Positions 39,310-48,601 of a stretch of 64,000 nucleotides of DNA are shown here, piece by piece. Position 1 is the stretch's first letter; each line of letters starts with the position of its first letter. Source of the DNA: an uncultured Verrucomicrobiales bacterium (GTDB taxonomy: Bacteria > Verrucomicrobiota > Verrucomicrobiia > Verrucomicrobiales > Akkermansiaceae); contig CASICJ010000047.1 in NCBI GenBank assembly GCA_949373085.1, forward strand, positions 1-64,000, in the 5' to 3' direction. A program made the position numbers and the translations under genes. Under the pieces are notes generated by a model. The model did not search any database, had not been told where the DNA came from, and saw only the letters and a list, made by a program, of their open reading frames with translations.

Positions 39310-39429
39310 TTTGGTATGTTAACTTCCTAGGTTGAGACGTCTATCCATTTACAGCCTAGAAAAACGTATCGCTTTGATGATAGTTTTCCATCTGACTACC
39401 GGGAAAATTAGTTCGATCAATACTGACAT

Positions 39430-40170
39430 ATGGAATTACAAAAAGGAGCTTTATGCGCGCTTGTCATCGCTTTGTTTTCTATGCCTGATGTGGGAGCGGA
39501 AAAGGCGAAGAGAGAAGAGAAGAATTTGTTCATCCTTTCCGGCCAATCGAACATGGCTGGGATGGATGAATCTCTCACGTTTACCCCGGCCGTGACCAAG
39601 GTTTTTGGAAAAGATAGGGTCATCGTTGTAAAGAATGCCAACAGCGGGCAGTCGATTCGTAGTTGGGCCAAGACGAACCATGAAGACCCTCCTCTCACGC
39701 GGGGTCGTGTTCCGAAGGTGAGGGGAGAGCTTTACGACCCCTTGATCAAGAAGGTAAAAATGGCGATTGAGGGAGAGCGCTTGAAGACGGTGACCTTGGT
39801 TTGGATGCAGGGTGAATCAGACCTCAACAACACGGCCTACGATGCCTACTTCAAGGAGTTGCTTGAGCAGTTACAGAGAGATTTATCGTTTAAGGAAACC
39901 AATATTGTTATCGGGCGGATCAGTGACGCCGGGTTGGATAATCCGAAGAGGTTGGCAGGGCGACTTAATATTCGAAAGGTTCAAAAGACCTTCGCCGAAG
40001 CTCATCCCCGGGGAGCGTGGGTCGATACCGATGATTTAAATGACCGTGAGGTCGAGGGAAAAGTGATTCACGATCTGCACTACACCAAGGAGGGATATCG
40101 GAAGCTGGGAATGAGATTTGCAGAGAAAGCGATTCGTTTGATCAAGCGCCTAGCTACGGAAAAAGAGTGA
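39430..40170 (+). CDS. Secreted SASA/SGNH-family esterase, short form
   Basis: This 246-residue protein has a signal peptide (about 1-23). The SGNH block I is GQSNM at 38-42 (Ser40 nucleophile). NANSGQSIRSW, WMQGESDLN and a C-terminal DLHYTKEGYRKLG, which supplies the catalytic Asp-x-His, complete the catalytic set. It would remove acyl groups, probably acetyl, from carbohydrates outside the cytoplasm. It is shorter than the two other SASA proteins in this window and represents a separate branch. It stands alone, 97 bases before the next SASA gene, with a hairpin between. Confidence 0.88.
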   Translation: MELQKGALCALVIALFSMPDVGAEKAKREEKNLFILSGQSNMAGMDESLTFTPAVTKVFGKDRVIVVKNANSGQSIRSWAKTNHEDPPLTRGRVPKVRGELYDPLIKKVKMAIEGERLKTVTLVWMQGESDLNNTAYDAYFKELLEQLQRDLSFKETNIVIGRISDAGLDNPKRLAGRLNIRKVQKTFAEAHPRGAWVDTDDLNDREVEGKVIHDLHYTKEGYRKLGMRFAEKAIRLIKRLATEKE

Positions 40171-40174
40171 TCGA

Positions 40175-40195
40175 CCTACCCATTATAGGGGTAGG
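40175..40195 (+). other. Intergenic hairpin between two esterase genes
   Basis: CCTACCC and GGGTAGG form a perfect 7-base stem with a 7-base loop, just after the stop of the first esterase gene. No T tract follows, so it is a weak terminator candidate or an mRNA-stabilising or processing structure. Confidence 0.35.
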
Positions 40196-40267
40196 GAATG
40201 GGATTGAAGATTTGAAAGCTCTTGCTTCAGGGACTCGTTCGGAGCCCCCGGAGTTAATCCAATATTT

Positions 40268-41323
40268 ATGAAAATGAAAAATGTTACCAACGCATCGTTT
40301 CTTCTGGCCGCTATTGGCTTTGTCGGTGTCGCAAGCGCCGAGCTTCTCGATCCCGATGGCAAATCAGCCGACCTGTCGAAACCGGTGCAGGTCTATATCT
40401 TGATGGGACAGTCTAACATGCTTGGGTTTGGCAAGATTAGTGGAGGTGAAGGGTCTCTCGAGTATGCCGTGAAGGAAAAAGGCCTCTATCCTTACCTTGT
40501 TGATGACGAGGGTAATTGGACCGAGCGCAAGGATGTGCGCAACGTCCGTGTGATGGGGAGTGGAGGCCCGGGTAAAACGAGGCAATTCAACAACGAGTGG
40601 ATGAAGATCGGGAAAGGTAAGATCGGTCCTGAGATTGGTATTGGTCATCACATTGGCCAAGCTGTCGATGCTCCGGTCATGATTCTTAAAAGCTGCATTG
40701 GAAACCGGGGTCTCGGTTGGGATCTTCTTCCTCCTGGCAGTGAAGGTTTTGAATTCACCGATTCGAAAGGTCAGGCTTGGGTTCACCCCGGATATAAAGG
40801 TTCACCCGAAAGGTGGAAAAAAGGCGAAGATCCCAAGCCTATTGGTTGGTATGCCGGCCTCCAATACGATGGCGATGTCGATCGTGCGAAGAAGGTCCTC
40901 GCGGAACTCGATAAATACTACCCTGAGGCGACAAAGTATGAGGTGGCAGGATTTCTGTGGTGGCAGGGTGATCGTGACAGCCGAAGTGAGGCCCTTTCGC
41001 AGCGATATGAGAAGAACCTTGTGAATCTAATTAAGTCTCTCCGTAAGGATTTCAAGGCACCCAATGCAAAGTTTGTGACGGCATCACTTGGTCAGACCAA
41101 GCAGGGGTCCACTGATGGAGGCGGCAAGATTCTAGATGCGATGCTCGCAGTTGATGGTGAATCCGGTAAATACTCCGAATTCAAAGGAAACGTGGCGGCG
41201 GTTTATACGCATCCGTTGTCTAAGGGGGGAAGCTCCGGCGGGCACTATAGTGGAAACGCCGAAACCTACATGAACGTCGGCGATGCGATGGGCAAGGCAA
41301 TGGTCGAGTTGCTCAAAAAGTAA
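40268..41323 (+). CDS. Secreted SASA-family carbohydrate acetylesterase
   Basis: This 351-residue protein has a signal peptide (about 1-24, ending VASA). GQSNM places the nucleophile Ser at 49, and GPEIGIGHHIGQAV and FLWWQGDRDS are family blocks. It is closest within the window to the esterase at 8112 (same order GPEL/GPEI, WFQG/WWQG). Predicted role: O-deacetylation of a polysaccharide or oligosaccharide in the periplasm or outside. The downstream hairpin at 41337 separates it from the giant fusion gene, so it probably ends its transcript. Confidence 0.87.
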   Translation: MKMKNVTNASFLLAAIGFVGVASAELLDPDGKSADLSKPVQVYILMGQSNMLGFGKISGGEGSLEYAVKEKGLYPYLVDDEGNWTERKDVRNVRVMGSGGPGKTRQFNNEWMKIGKGKIGPEIGIGHHIGQAVDAPVMILKSCIGNRGLGWDLLPPGSEGFEFTDSKGQAWVHPGYKGSPERWKKGEDPKPIGWYAGLQYDGDVDRAKKVLAELDKYYPEATKYEVAGFLWWQGDRDSRSEALSQRYEKNLVNLIKSLRKDFKAPNAKFVTASLGQTKQGSTDGGGKILDAMLAVDGESGKYSEFKGNVAAVYTHPLSKGGSSGGHYSGNAETYMNVGDAMGKAMVELLKK

Positions 41324-41336
41324 ATTAGCTCAGTAG

Positions 41337-41370
41337 AAGGGTGGATCCGTGAGTTTACGGACCCGCCCTT
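41337..41370 (+). terminator. Terminator-like hairpin after SASA esterase
   Basis: A 14-base stem (AAGGGTGGATCCGT with ACGGACCCGCCCTT, two G-U pairs) with a 6-base loop lies 14 bases after the stop of the esterase gene. It is followed by TACTTTG, so the T tract is poor. It makes an upstream start of the next gene at 41349, inside the hairpin, unlikely. Confidence 0.65.
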
Positions 41371-41555
41371 TACTTTGTACAAAAGCTTCAGTTAACGACT
41401 TTCTATTCAGGAGCGGCGTTCTCGGGTCAAAGGGGTCCTGTCACATCTTTGAACCTAGCAACTGCGGTGGTTTAGCGATGGAAGAGATCCCAGATCAGAT
41501 CTGGCCAAATCTACCGGTGAAAGATAGGCTGCTCTCCCTATCTCTTCGATTGGTT

Positions 41556-44500
41556 ATGGTGCTTTTAAAGATTATCAACCCCGCCTCATTAGCTAAGCGC
41601 CTCCTTTTTCTAAGTGGTCTTGGGAGTTGTCTTTTGGTTGGGCTTTTTTCCCTGTCAGCTGATTCTCAGCTTGCAGAGCAAAACTTGTTAGCAGGTGCTC
41701 ACGTCCAGGATATCACACCTCCTTTTGATTCTCTTTTGATCAATGGAGGGTTTGTTGAAAGAAGACGGGGGAAGATGCAGCCAGGTGATCTCAAGGCGCG
41801 TTGTTTTGTTTTACAGCGTGGTGAAGTCAGCATCGCGGTGGCAGTGGTCGATAGCTGTATGATTCCAAGGGATGTTTGTGATCGGACAAAAGCTTTGGCA
41901 TCACAAAAGACTGGAATTCCGATTGATCGGATCGTGATTGCAGCGACCCATACCCACTCTGCTCCGAGTACGATGGATTATTGTTTGGGAACAATGGCAG
42001 ACCCGGCTTACACCGAATTCTTGCCTAGTAAAATCGCGGAGGGGATTGTGAAGGCCTATGGGAAAATCGAGCCAGCACAAATTGGTCACAAGCAAGTGAA
42101 AGCGACTGGCTACAATTACAATCGGCGTTGGATCACGCGGCCAGACCAAATGCAAAGAGATCCCTTTGGTGATAAAACGGTCCGAGCTATGATGCATCCT
42201 GGATTTCGAAATCCAAAATACGTCGGGCCTTCCGGCCCGGTCGATGATGAATTGTCTGTCTTATCGATTCAGGCTTTGAATGGTGATCCGATTGGCGTTC
42301 TCGCGAATTTTTCGATGCACTACCATGGCGGTGGGGGACGCCCCGCGGATTACTTTGGTCTTTTTTCTGATCGGCTTGCTAAGCAGTTGGCTGTTGGAGG
42401 GCATGAGCCCGTGTGTGCCATGACTCAGGGCACGAGCGGAGACCTGCATTTGCGAGATTATGAAGGCGAACGAACTAATTCAGATATCTCGATCTATACC
42501 GATGGGCTGGTTGAGATTGCCAAAGGGGCAGTTAAAAAGGTTTGTTATGACCAAAGTCCCCTGCTCGGGATGGACCAGAAAGAGCTCACGCTTTCACGGC
42601 GATTGCCTGACGCGAAGCGTTTGGCTTGGGCTGATAAAATGCTTTCTGGAATGAAAGGGGAAAGGCCCAAAAATCGCCCTGAAGTTTACGCGGAACAGGC
42701 TCGATACATACATAAAAACCCCACGGAAAACCTTGTCTTGCAAACGCTACGGATTGGAAGTTTGGGGATTACGACAATTCCCAATGAAGTTTACGCCATC
42801 ACGGGCCTTAAGCTCAAAGCTTGGAGCCCATTCCCCTCGACCTTCAATATTGAACTGGCGAACGGGGCGGCGGGATACATTCCGCCTCCTGAACAACACT
42901 CTTTGGGAGGTTACACCACTTGGCCGGCTAGGACCGCCGGGTTAGAGGTGGAGGCCGAGCCAAAGATCGTTGAGACTTTGTTAAGCTCTTTTGAATCTCT
43001 TGCAGGAAAACCCCGCCGCCCATCTCTGAGGCATCAAGGAGATTATGTAAAATGGATCATGGCGCAAAAACCTTTGGCCTACTTTCAGTGTGAGGATTTT
43101 GGGGGGGGCACGTTGGACGATGCCTCTGGCCAAGATCGTAGCGGCCATGTTGAAGGGATGGTGGCTTATCATCTTCCGGGGCCTGAGAGTAAGGCTATGT
43201 CTGAACAAAACCCAAATAACGCTCTTCAGCTGGCAGGTGGACGTATTTCAGTCACGGTTCCAAAGGCACGAACATTATCATTTTGGTTTTGGAATGGCAT
43301 GAGTAATACGGTGCGAGATCATACCGGTGATCTTGTGCAGCATGGGGTGTCTCGCTTTCTGCGGATTGGAGGCAAGGCGGATGGGGAGTCTAGTGGTTCT
43401 TTGATTTTACAAGATGGTGAAAAACGTTTTTTTGGTAAGACAAAGTTAGCCTTAAAAGCGTGGCATCACGTCGTAATGTCCCAAGAGGAGGAAGAGGTGA
43501 AGATTTATCTTGATGGGCACATCATACCAGAAGTGAGTGCCCCTCTTACCCCGTCTAATTCTGAGCAATGGCACTTGGGGGGAGAGTTGCCAGTCGAAGG
43601 GCGTCTTGATGAAGTCGCTTGGTTTAAGGGCGCCTTTAGCCAAAAAGAGGCGGCCCGAAATTTTTCTGCTTCAAGGATGACTCAACCCGCGCGCCCTGCT
43701 CCACCCCGTCCGAAGTATGATCGCGGTGCTATGGCTGGTTATCAAAAAGCGGTTTTGGCTTCTCAGCCATCAGTCTGGCTCGACCACGGAAATGAAGCTT
43801 CTAAGCGGCGCGTTCAGAAAAAAATTGAAGGGATCGGAGACGTCTACACTGTAGAATTTTGGGTTCGCAACCAACTCCCAAATCAAATCCGCCCGGTTAC
43901 TGCCTACTTGTTTTCGCGAGGAGTGGATGGCATGAAGGAAGCGGAAGGAGACCATCTTGGTATTGGGGGATCACACCTTGCAGCGGGAAAATTAATTGTT
44001 TTTCAGGGGAACCGGAGCGGGGGGCTGTTGACGGGAGTGACTGAACTTGAACCAAATAGCTGGCATCATCTCGCCATGATTCGTGAGGGAGAGCGGGTGC
44101 AAGTGTATTTGAATGGAAGATCTGAACCTGAAATCGATGGGATCCTTCCCCGCACTTATCCGGATGGGCATCCTGAGTTCTTTTGGGGAGGCCGAAGCGA
44201 TCGCTTTTCTATTCTTGAGGGGCGCCTCGATCACGTTGCTTTATATGATCGCGCTCTCTCTATTGCTGAGATTTCGGAGCATTACGAGGTAGTTAATTTG
44301 CTGCCAAGCGAAAAGAATTTAGAGGAAAGTAATTCCGGGGCTCTTTCGCCACAGGATGCTCTCTCAAGCATACATGTCCCTGAGGGCTATCGAATTGAGT
44401 TGGTGGCGAGTGAGCCGTTGATCAAAGATCCCGTCGCAATTGATTGGGGGGCTGATGGCAAATTATGGGTTGCGGAGATGGCAGATTATCCCTCTGGAGT

Positions 44501-47117
44501 TGATGGCAAGCCTGGAGGGCGTGTACGATTTTTGGAGGATCTTGATGGGGATGGAAAATACGAAAAATCGACTCTTTTTCTTAAAGGGCTCAATTACCCT
44601 GCGGGAATCATGTCTTGGCGCAGTGGAGTAATTGTGGCGGCTGCACCTGATTTGATCTATGCGCAAGACACCACTGGTGACGGTAAGGCTGATCTTCAAG
44701 AAGTGCTCTATTCTGGATTCAAGCAGGGCAATCAACAGCTACGAGTCAATGGATTGAGTTGGGGTTTGGACAACTGGATTCATGGTGCCAACGGGAGTCA
44801 CCATCCTGGATATGCAAAAAATACCATGATCCATTCGTCGCGAGCAGGAAGCACTTTACCACTAGGTAGTATGGACTTTCGAATCCGTCCGGATGAGGGG
44901 ATGATGGAAGCTCTCTCCGGACCTTCTCAATTTGGCCGGGCGCGCGATGATTGGGGGAATTCGTTTGGGGTGCAGAATAGTTTCCCCCTTTGGCACTATG
45001 TTTTGGAGGAGCGCTATTTGACTAGGAACGTTAATTTTGCACCGCCTGAAATTCGTCGTCAGCTTCGCCCTCAAAACCCGCGAGTGTTTCCAGCGTCGTC
45101 CCTCCAGAAACGGTTTCACAGTTTCAATCAATCAGGGCGTTTCACGAGTGCTTGTTCGCCTATGATTTATCGGGATCGACTTTTGTTTGACGACGGGCAA
45201 GTGCATGCTTTGACCTGTGAGCCCTTTCATAACTTAGTGCAGCATGTCGTGTTGGATCGTGATGGTTACAGCTTCAAAGCCAAGCGAGCAGAAGAAGAAG
45301 GAGCCTTTGATTTTTTTGCTTCTGAGGACAGATGGTGTCGTCCGGTGATGGCCCGAACAGGGCCAGATGGTGCCGTGTGGGTAGTCGACATGTATCGATA
45401 TATGATTGAGCATTCTGACTGGTTGCCTGACGAGGGGAAAAGAGAAATGAAAGCGCATGAGCGCAAGGGGTCTGAGTGCGGAAGGATTTATCGTATTTTG
45501 CCCAAGGATGAGCCGCCCAGGAAAATCCCAGATCTAGCGAAGGTTTCTCCCAAAAATCTTGTGAGGTATTTGGCAAGTCCAAATGGGATTGTGCGGGATC
45601 TTGCTCATCGCCTTCTTGTCGAAGTAAAAGCGGTTTCGGTGACCGGTCAGGTTCTGAAGATGGCCTTAAAACATCCGAGTCCTAGAGCTCGGTTGCACGC
45701 TCTGTGTGTGCTCGATGGAATCAATCAATTGACTCTGGAGATCCTTTATTCCGCGTGCCAGGATCCCCATCCTCAACTTCGTCGTCATGCCGTTCGTCTT
45801 GCGGAAAATCGCTGGGATGAAGAGCCTGAATTAGTTGTAGCAGTCTCGGAGATGATCGATGATGTTGATTTAGGGGTGCGCTTGCAGGTGGCATGCTCAT
45901 TAGGCAACTCAAAGAGACCTGAAGCGGGCCATGCTCTGGCCGCCTTGGCGGTAGATAATGCCGCGGATCCCATGATTAGGGCGGCAGTGATGAGCTCGCC
46001 CTCGCATCATTTTATTGCTCTAGCCGAGCGAGCTCTTGATCAAGGGGTGTTGGTTGACGAGCTCATTAAAGTGGCTGGGGCTAAAAACCATACCGCCTTA
46101 GAAGCACTGGTTACTCGACTCTCTCAGCCTGGCAAAGAAGGCTTCCACGCGGTGCAATTTCAATCGTTGAGCCATTGGGCTGATCTTCATCCTCAAGCTT
46201 CAGTAAGGCTCAGTCATGTGATTGCGGAGGCACGCAAAATCGTCCGCATGCCAGGTGGAGTGGGCCCGCTTAAAATCGCCGCAATTAGCTTATTGGGAAG
46301 AGAGCAAAAACAATTTAAGAGCGACCGAGATCTCTTAGGGAAATTACTTATTTTATCGGAATCGAGCGAAATGAAATTTGCGGTGATTGAAGCTCTTGCG
46401 AGAATGGGTGGGCCGGAGATACCACGCCTTTTGATTAGTTCTTGGAGTAGATATTTTCCTCGAGAGAGAGCAAAAATTATGGACACCCTTCTCCAGCGAA
46501 AAGAGTGGGCGATGGCAATGCTTAAAGCGATAGGACAAGGTCAAATTTCGCCAAAAACAGTCGATGTTTCGAGGCGCCAGATTCTGCGGACTCATACGGA
46601 TGAAGGGATTAAAAAGATGGCAGAGGAGTTGTTTCCCTCTCATGGAGGACTGACACGAGCGCGGCAGCTCGAGAAATTCCGATCTGCTTTGGAACTTAAA
46701 GCGAATCCCAAAGATGGGCGAGCGGTGTTCAATCGAGCCTGTACGCATTGTCACCTTTCGGTGAAGGGTCTGCCAATAAATGGGCCAGATTTGCGCTCCA
46801 TTACTGAGCGTAGTAAGAAAGGCCTCTTCACCTCAATTTTGAATCCTAACGAATCAGTGGACCCTTCTTATTTTGGTTATTCAGTGACTCTTAAAGATGG
46901 CCAAATGCTTTTTGGAAGGGTTCTCGCAGAAAAGGAGAACAGTCTCACTTTAAGACTTCTTGATGGGAGTGATCGTCAGATTCTTCGAAAGAGAATTAAA
47001 GGTTTAGACGCAAGTGGGCGTTCGCTCATGCCAGATGGCCTTGAGCTTGGTATGACCCATCAAAATCTCGCTGACCTAATTGGATTTTTACAGATTTTTG
47101 GGCGCGAAGGAGAATGA
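41556..47117 (+). CDS. Giant fusion: ceramidase-like hydrolase, two LamG, PVC dehydrogenase, HEAT, heme cytochrome
   Basis: The chosen ATG at 41556 gives 1853 residues with a signal peptide/anchor (about 15-40); ATG 41478 and GTG 41349 are in frame but less likely. Domains: a neutral/alkaline ceramidase-like domain (about 45-490) with ATHTHSAPST, MHYHGGGG and QGTSGDLHLRD as probable zinc and nucleophile regions; LamG-like 1 (about 510-700); LamG-like 2 (about 740-910); a sorbosone-dehydrogenase-like propeller (about 934-1320, VPEGYRIELVASEPLIKDPVAIDWG); HEAT-like repeats (about 1330-1700); and a heme domain with CTHCH at 1729-1733. One chain thus combines a hydrolase, sugar-binding modules, an oxidoreductase and an electron carrier. 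Ceramidase-like domains in PVC bacteria may hydrolyse other amides or esters. It converges on a DUF1501 gene. Confidence 0.83.
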   Translation: MVLLKIINPASLAKRLLFLSGLGSCLLVGLFSLSADSQLAEQNLLAGAHVQDITPPFDSLLINGGFVERRRGKMQPGDLKARCFVLQRGEVSIAVAVVDSCMIPRDVCDRTKALASQKTGIPIDRIVIAATHTHSAPSTMDYCLGTMADPAYTEFLPSKIAEGIVKAYGKIEPAQIGHKQVKATGYNYNRRWITRPDQMQRDPFGDKTVRAMMHPGFRNPKYVGPSGPVDDELSVLSIQALNGDPIGVLANFSMHYHGGGGRPADYFGLFSDRLAKQLAVGGHEPVCAMTQGTSGDLHLRDYEGERTNSDISIYTDGLVEIAKGAVKKVCYDQSPLLGMDQKELTLSRRLPDAKRLAWADKMLSGMKGERPKNRPEVYAEQARYIHKNPTENLVLQTLRIGSLGITTIPNEVYAITGLKLKAWSPFPSTFNIELANGAAGYIPPPEQHSLGGYTTWPARTAGLEVEAEPKIVETLLSSFESLAGKPRRPSLRHQGDYVKWIMAQKPLAYFQCEDFGGGTLDDASGQDRSGHVEGMVAYHLPGPESKAMSEQNPNNALQLAGGRISVTVPKARTLSFWFWNGMSNTVRDHTGDLVQHGVSRFLRIGGKADGESSGSLILQDGEKRFFGKTKLALKAWHHVVMSQEEEEVKIYLDGHIIPEVSAPLTPSNSEQWHLGGELPVEGRLDEVAWFKGAFSQKEAARNFSASRMTQPARPAPPRPKYDRGAMAGYQKAVLASQPSVWLDHGNEASKRRVQKKIEGIGDVYTVEFWVRNQLPNQIRPVTAYLFSRGVDGMKEAEGDHLGIGGSHLAAGKLIVFQGNRSGGLLTGVTELEPNSWHHLAMIREGERVQVYLNGRSEPEIDGILPRTYPDGHPEFFWGGRSDRFSILEGRLDHVALYDRALSIAEISEHYEVVNLLPSEKNLEESNSGALSPQDALSSIHVPEGYRIELVASEPLIKDPVAIDWGADGKLWVAEMADYPSGVDGKPGGRVRFLEDLDGDGKYEKSTLFLKGLNYPAGIMSWRSGVIVAAAPDLIYAQDTTGDGKADLQEVLYSGFKQGNQQLRVNGLSWGLDNWIHGANGSHHPGYAKNTMIHSSRAGSTLPLGSMDFRIRPDEGMMEALSGPSQFGRARDDWGNSFGVQNSFPLWHYVLEERYLTRNVNFAPPEIRRQLRPQNPRVFPASSLQKRFHSFNQSGRFTSACSPMIYRDRLLFDDGQVHALTCEPFHNLVQHVVLDRDGYSFKAKRAEEEGAFDFFASEDRWCRPVMARTGPDGAVWVVDMYRYMIEHSDWLPDEGKREMKAHERKGSECGRIYRILPKDEPPRKIPDLAKVSPKNLVRYLASPNGIVRDLAHRLLVEVKAVSVTGQVLKMALKHPSPRARLHALCVLDGINQLTLEILYSACQDPHPQLRRHAVRLAENRWDEEPELVVAVSEMIDDVDLGVRLQVACSLGNSKRPEAGHALAALAVDNAADPMIRAAVMSSPSHHFIALAERALDQGVLVDELIKVAGAKNHTALEALVTRLSQPGKEGFHAVQFQSLSHWADLHPQASVRLSHVIAEARKIVRMPGGVGPLKIAAISLLGREQKQFKSDRDLLGKLLILSESSEMKFAVIEALARMGGPEIPRLLISSWSRYFPRERAKIMDTLLQRKEWAMAMLKAIGQGQISPKTVDVSRRQILRTHTDEGIKKMAEELFPSHGGLTRARQLEKFRSALELKANPKDGRAVFNRACTHCHLSVKGLPINGPDLRSITERSKKGLFTSILNPNESVDPSYFGYSVTLKDGQMLFGRVLAEKENSLTLRLLDGSDRQILRKRIKGLDASGRSLMPDGLELGMTHQNLADLIGFLQIFGREGE

Positions 47118-47163
47118 ACATCCCCCGAATGGATTTGGGATTAGCGATGGATATCTGGGGGAG

Positions 47164-48555
47164 CTAGGCGATGATGTCGTTTTCCACGTTTCCGGCAACG
47201 TCGGTGAGACGGAAGTCACGGCCAGCGTAGTTGTAAGTGAGCTGTTCGTGATCAAGGCCGAGGAGATGGAGCATAGTAGCGTGGAGGTCATGCATGTGAA
47301 GTCGCCCGCTCACGGCGGTGTCACCCACTTCATCGGTCGCCCCGTGGGCGTGACCAGGTTTAGTGCCCCCTCCGGCTAGCCAAGTTGTAAAGCCGCGCGG
47401 GTTGTGGTCGCGGCCGTCCTTACCTTGTGAGAAGGGCGTGCGTCCAAATTCTCCGCCCCACCAGACGAGTGTGTCTTCCAGAAGTCCGCGTTGTTTGAGA
47501 TCTTTTAGGAGTCCGGCCACGGGTTGGTCGGTTGCGTGAGCGTGGACTTTGTGCTTGGGCATATTGGAATGTTGGTCCCAGCGTGGATTAACTGATTCGT
47601 CTGAGTAGTTGACTTGGATAAAACGGACTCCGCGCTCTGCGAGACGGCGGGCCATGAGGCATTGTCTGCCATAGTCGTCGGTCGCCTTTTCGCCAATCCC
47701 ATACATGGATTTAGTGGCCTCGGATTCTTCCGCGAGATCGAGAATGTCGGGGGCATTCATTTGCATGCGGAAGGCAAGGTCGAAGGAGTCGATGGCAGCA
47801 TCAATATTTTGATCGTTTTTGGTTTGCGCCTGCTGCCGATTTAGTTGTTGGAGGAAGTCGAACTGTTTCGACTGAGCGTTGAGGGGAAGATGTGGGTTTT
47901 TAAGGTTTCTGATGGTGGCTTTGGACGCGGGAAGTCCGGCTCGGCCAATGCAGGTGCCTTGGTGGACAGCTGGCAGAAAAGCATTGGAGTAGTTGCGCGG
48001 GCCGCCTTTGCTGGCAGAAGGCATAATGGTGACAAAGCCAGGGAGGTTCTCGTTTTCGGTTCCCAGACCATAGGTGACCCAGCTGCCCATGGAGGGGCGG
48101 ACTAGGTTGGTCGCTCCGGTATGAAGAAAGAGGGTGGAGGGGCCGTGCGCCACCCCTTCGGTATGCATGGAGTGTATAAAGCAGAGGTCATCGACATGCT
48201 TTGCGATATTGGGAAACAGAGAGCTGACCCATCGACCTGATTCGCCGTGTTGCTTGAAATCCCAGAGGGGTTTAAGAAGTTTACGTTGGGATTTTTTGCC
48301 GAAGGTGTTTTTGCGGACACCCACGAAATCGAAAGATTGTCCATCGCGTTTGATAAGCTCGGGCTTGTAGTCGAAGGAGTCGACATGGGAGGGCCCTCCA
48401 GCCATAAAAAGAAAGATGATCCTTTTAGCGCGAGCTGGTAGGACAGGAGATTTTGGAGATAGTGGGTTACTGAGACCTTGGCCTAGAAGCGAGGAAAGCG
48501 CGAGGGAACCGAATCCACAACTTGAGGATTTTAGCAGCTGGCGACGGTTGAGCAT
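47164..48555 (-). CDS. DUF1501 family exported protein, variant GRDHN motif
   Basis: The ATG at 48555 gives 463 residues starting [25 protein letters not shown], a twin-arginine-type signal. The long open frame upstream has no such signal. [28 protein letters not shown] and [12 protein letters not shown] are intact. The block that reads GRDHH in the three other DUF1501 proteins here is GRDHNP, so a possible metal-binding His is replaced by Asn. Unlike the other cytochrome/partner pairs, it does not overlap its cytochrome gene; the gap is 46 bases. It converges on the giant fusion gene. Confidence 0.9.
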   Translation of the reverse strand: MLNRRQLLKSSSCGFGSLALSSLLGQGLSNPLSPKSPVLPARAKRIIFLFMAGGPSHVDSFDYKPELIKRDGQSFDFVGVRKNTFGKKSQRKLLKPLWDFKQHGESGRWVSSLFPNIAKHVDDLCFIHSMHTEGVAHGPSTLFLHTGATNLVRPSMGSWVTYGLGTENENLPGFVTIMPSASKGGPRNYSNAFLPAVHQGTCIGRAGLPASKATIRNLKNPHLPLNAQSKQFDFLQQLNRQQAQTKNDQNIDAAIDSFDLAFRMQMNAPDILDLAEESEATKSMYGIGEKATDDYGRQCLMARRLAERGVRFIQVNYSDESVNPRWDQHSNMPKHKVHAHATDQPVAGLLKDLKQRGLLEDTLVWWGGEFGRTPFSQGKDGRDHNPRGFTTWLAGGGTKPGHAHGATDEVGDTAVSGRLHMHDLHATMLHLLGLDHEQLTYNYAGRDFRLTDVAGNVENDIIA

Positions 48556-48601
48556 AGGCTGAAGGTTTGGTTTTGTGACATGAACTATCCTGCTGTGTAC
48601 T

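Noticed and set aside
41349-41555. Upstream start region (GTG 41349, ATG 41478) for the giant fusion
   Set aside because: The GTG falls inside the hairpin at 41337-41370, and the added residues precede the signal peptide and look non-coding.
47120-47161. CCCCC/GGGGG pairing between convergent genes as a terminator
   Set aside because: The stem is only 5-6 bases with a loop of about 30 and no T tract.
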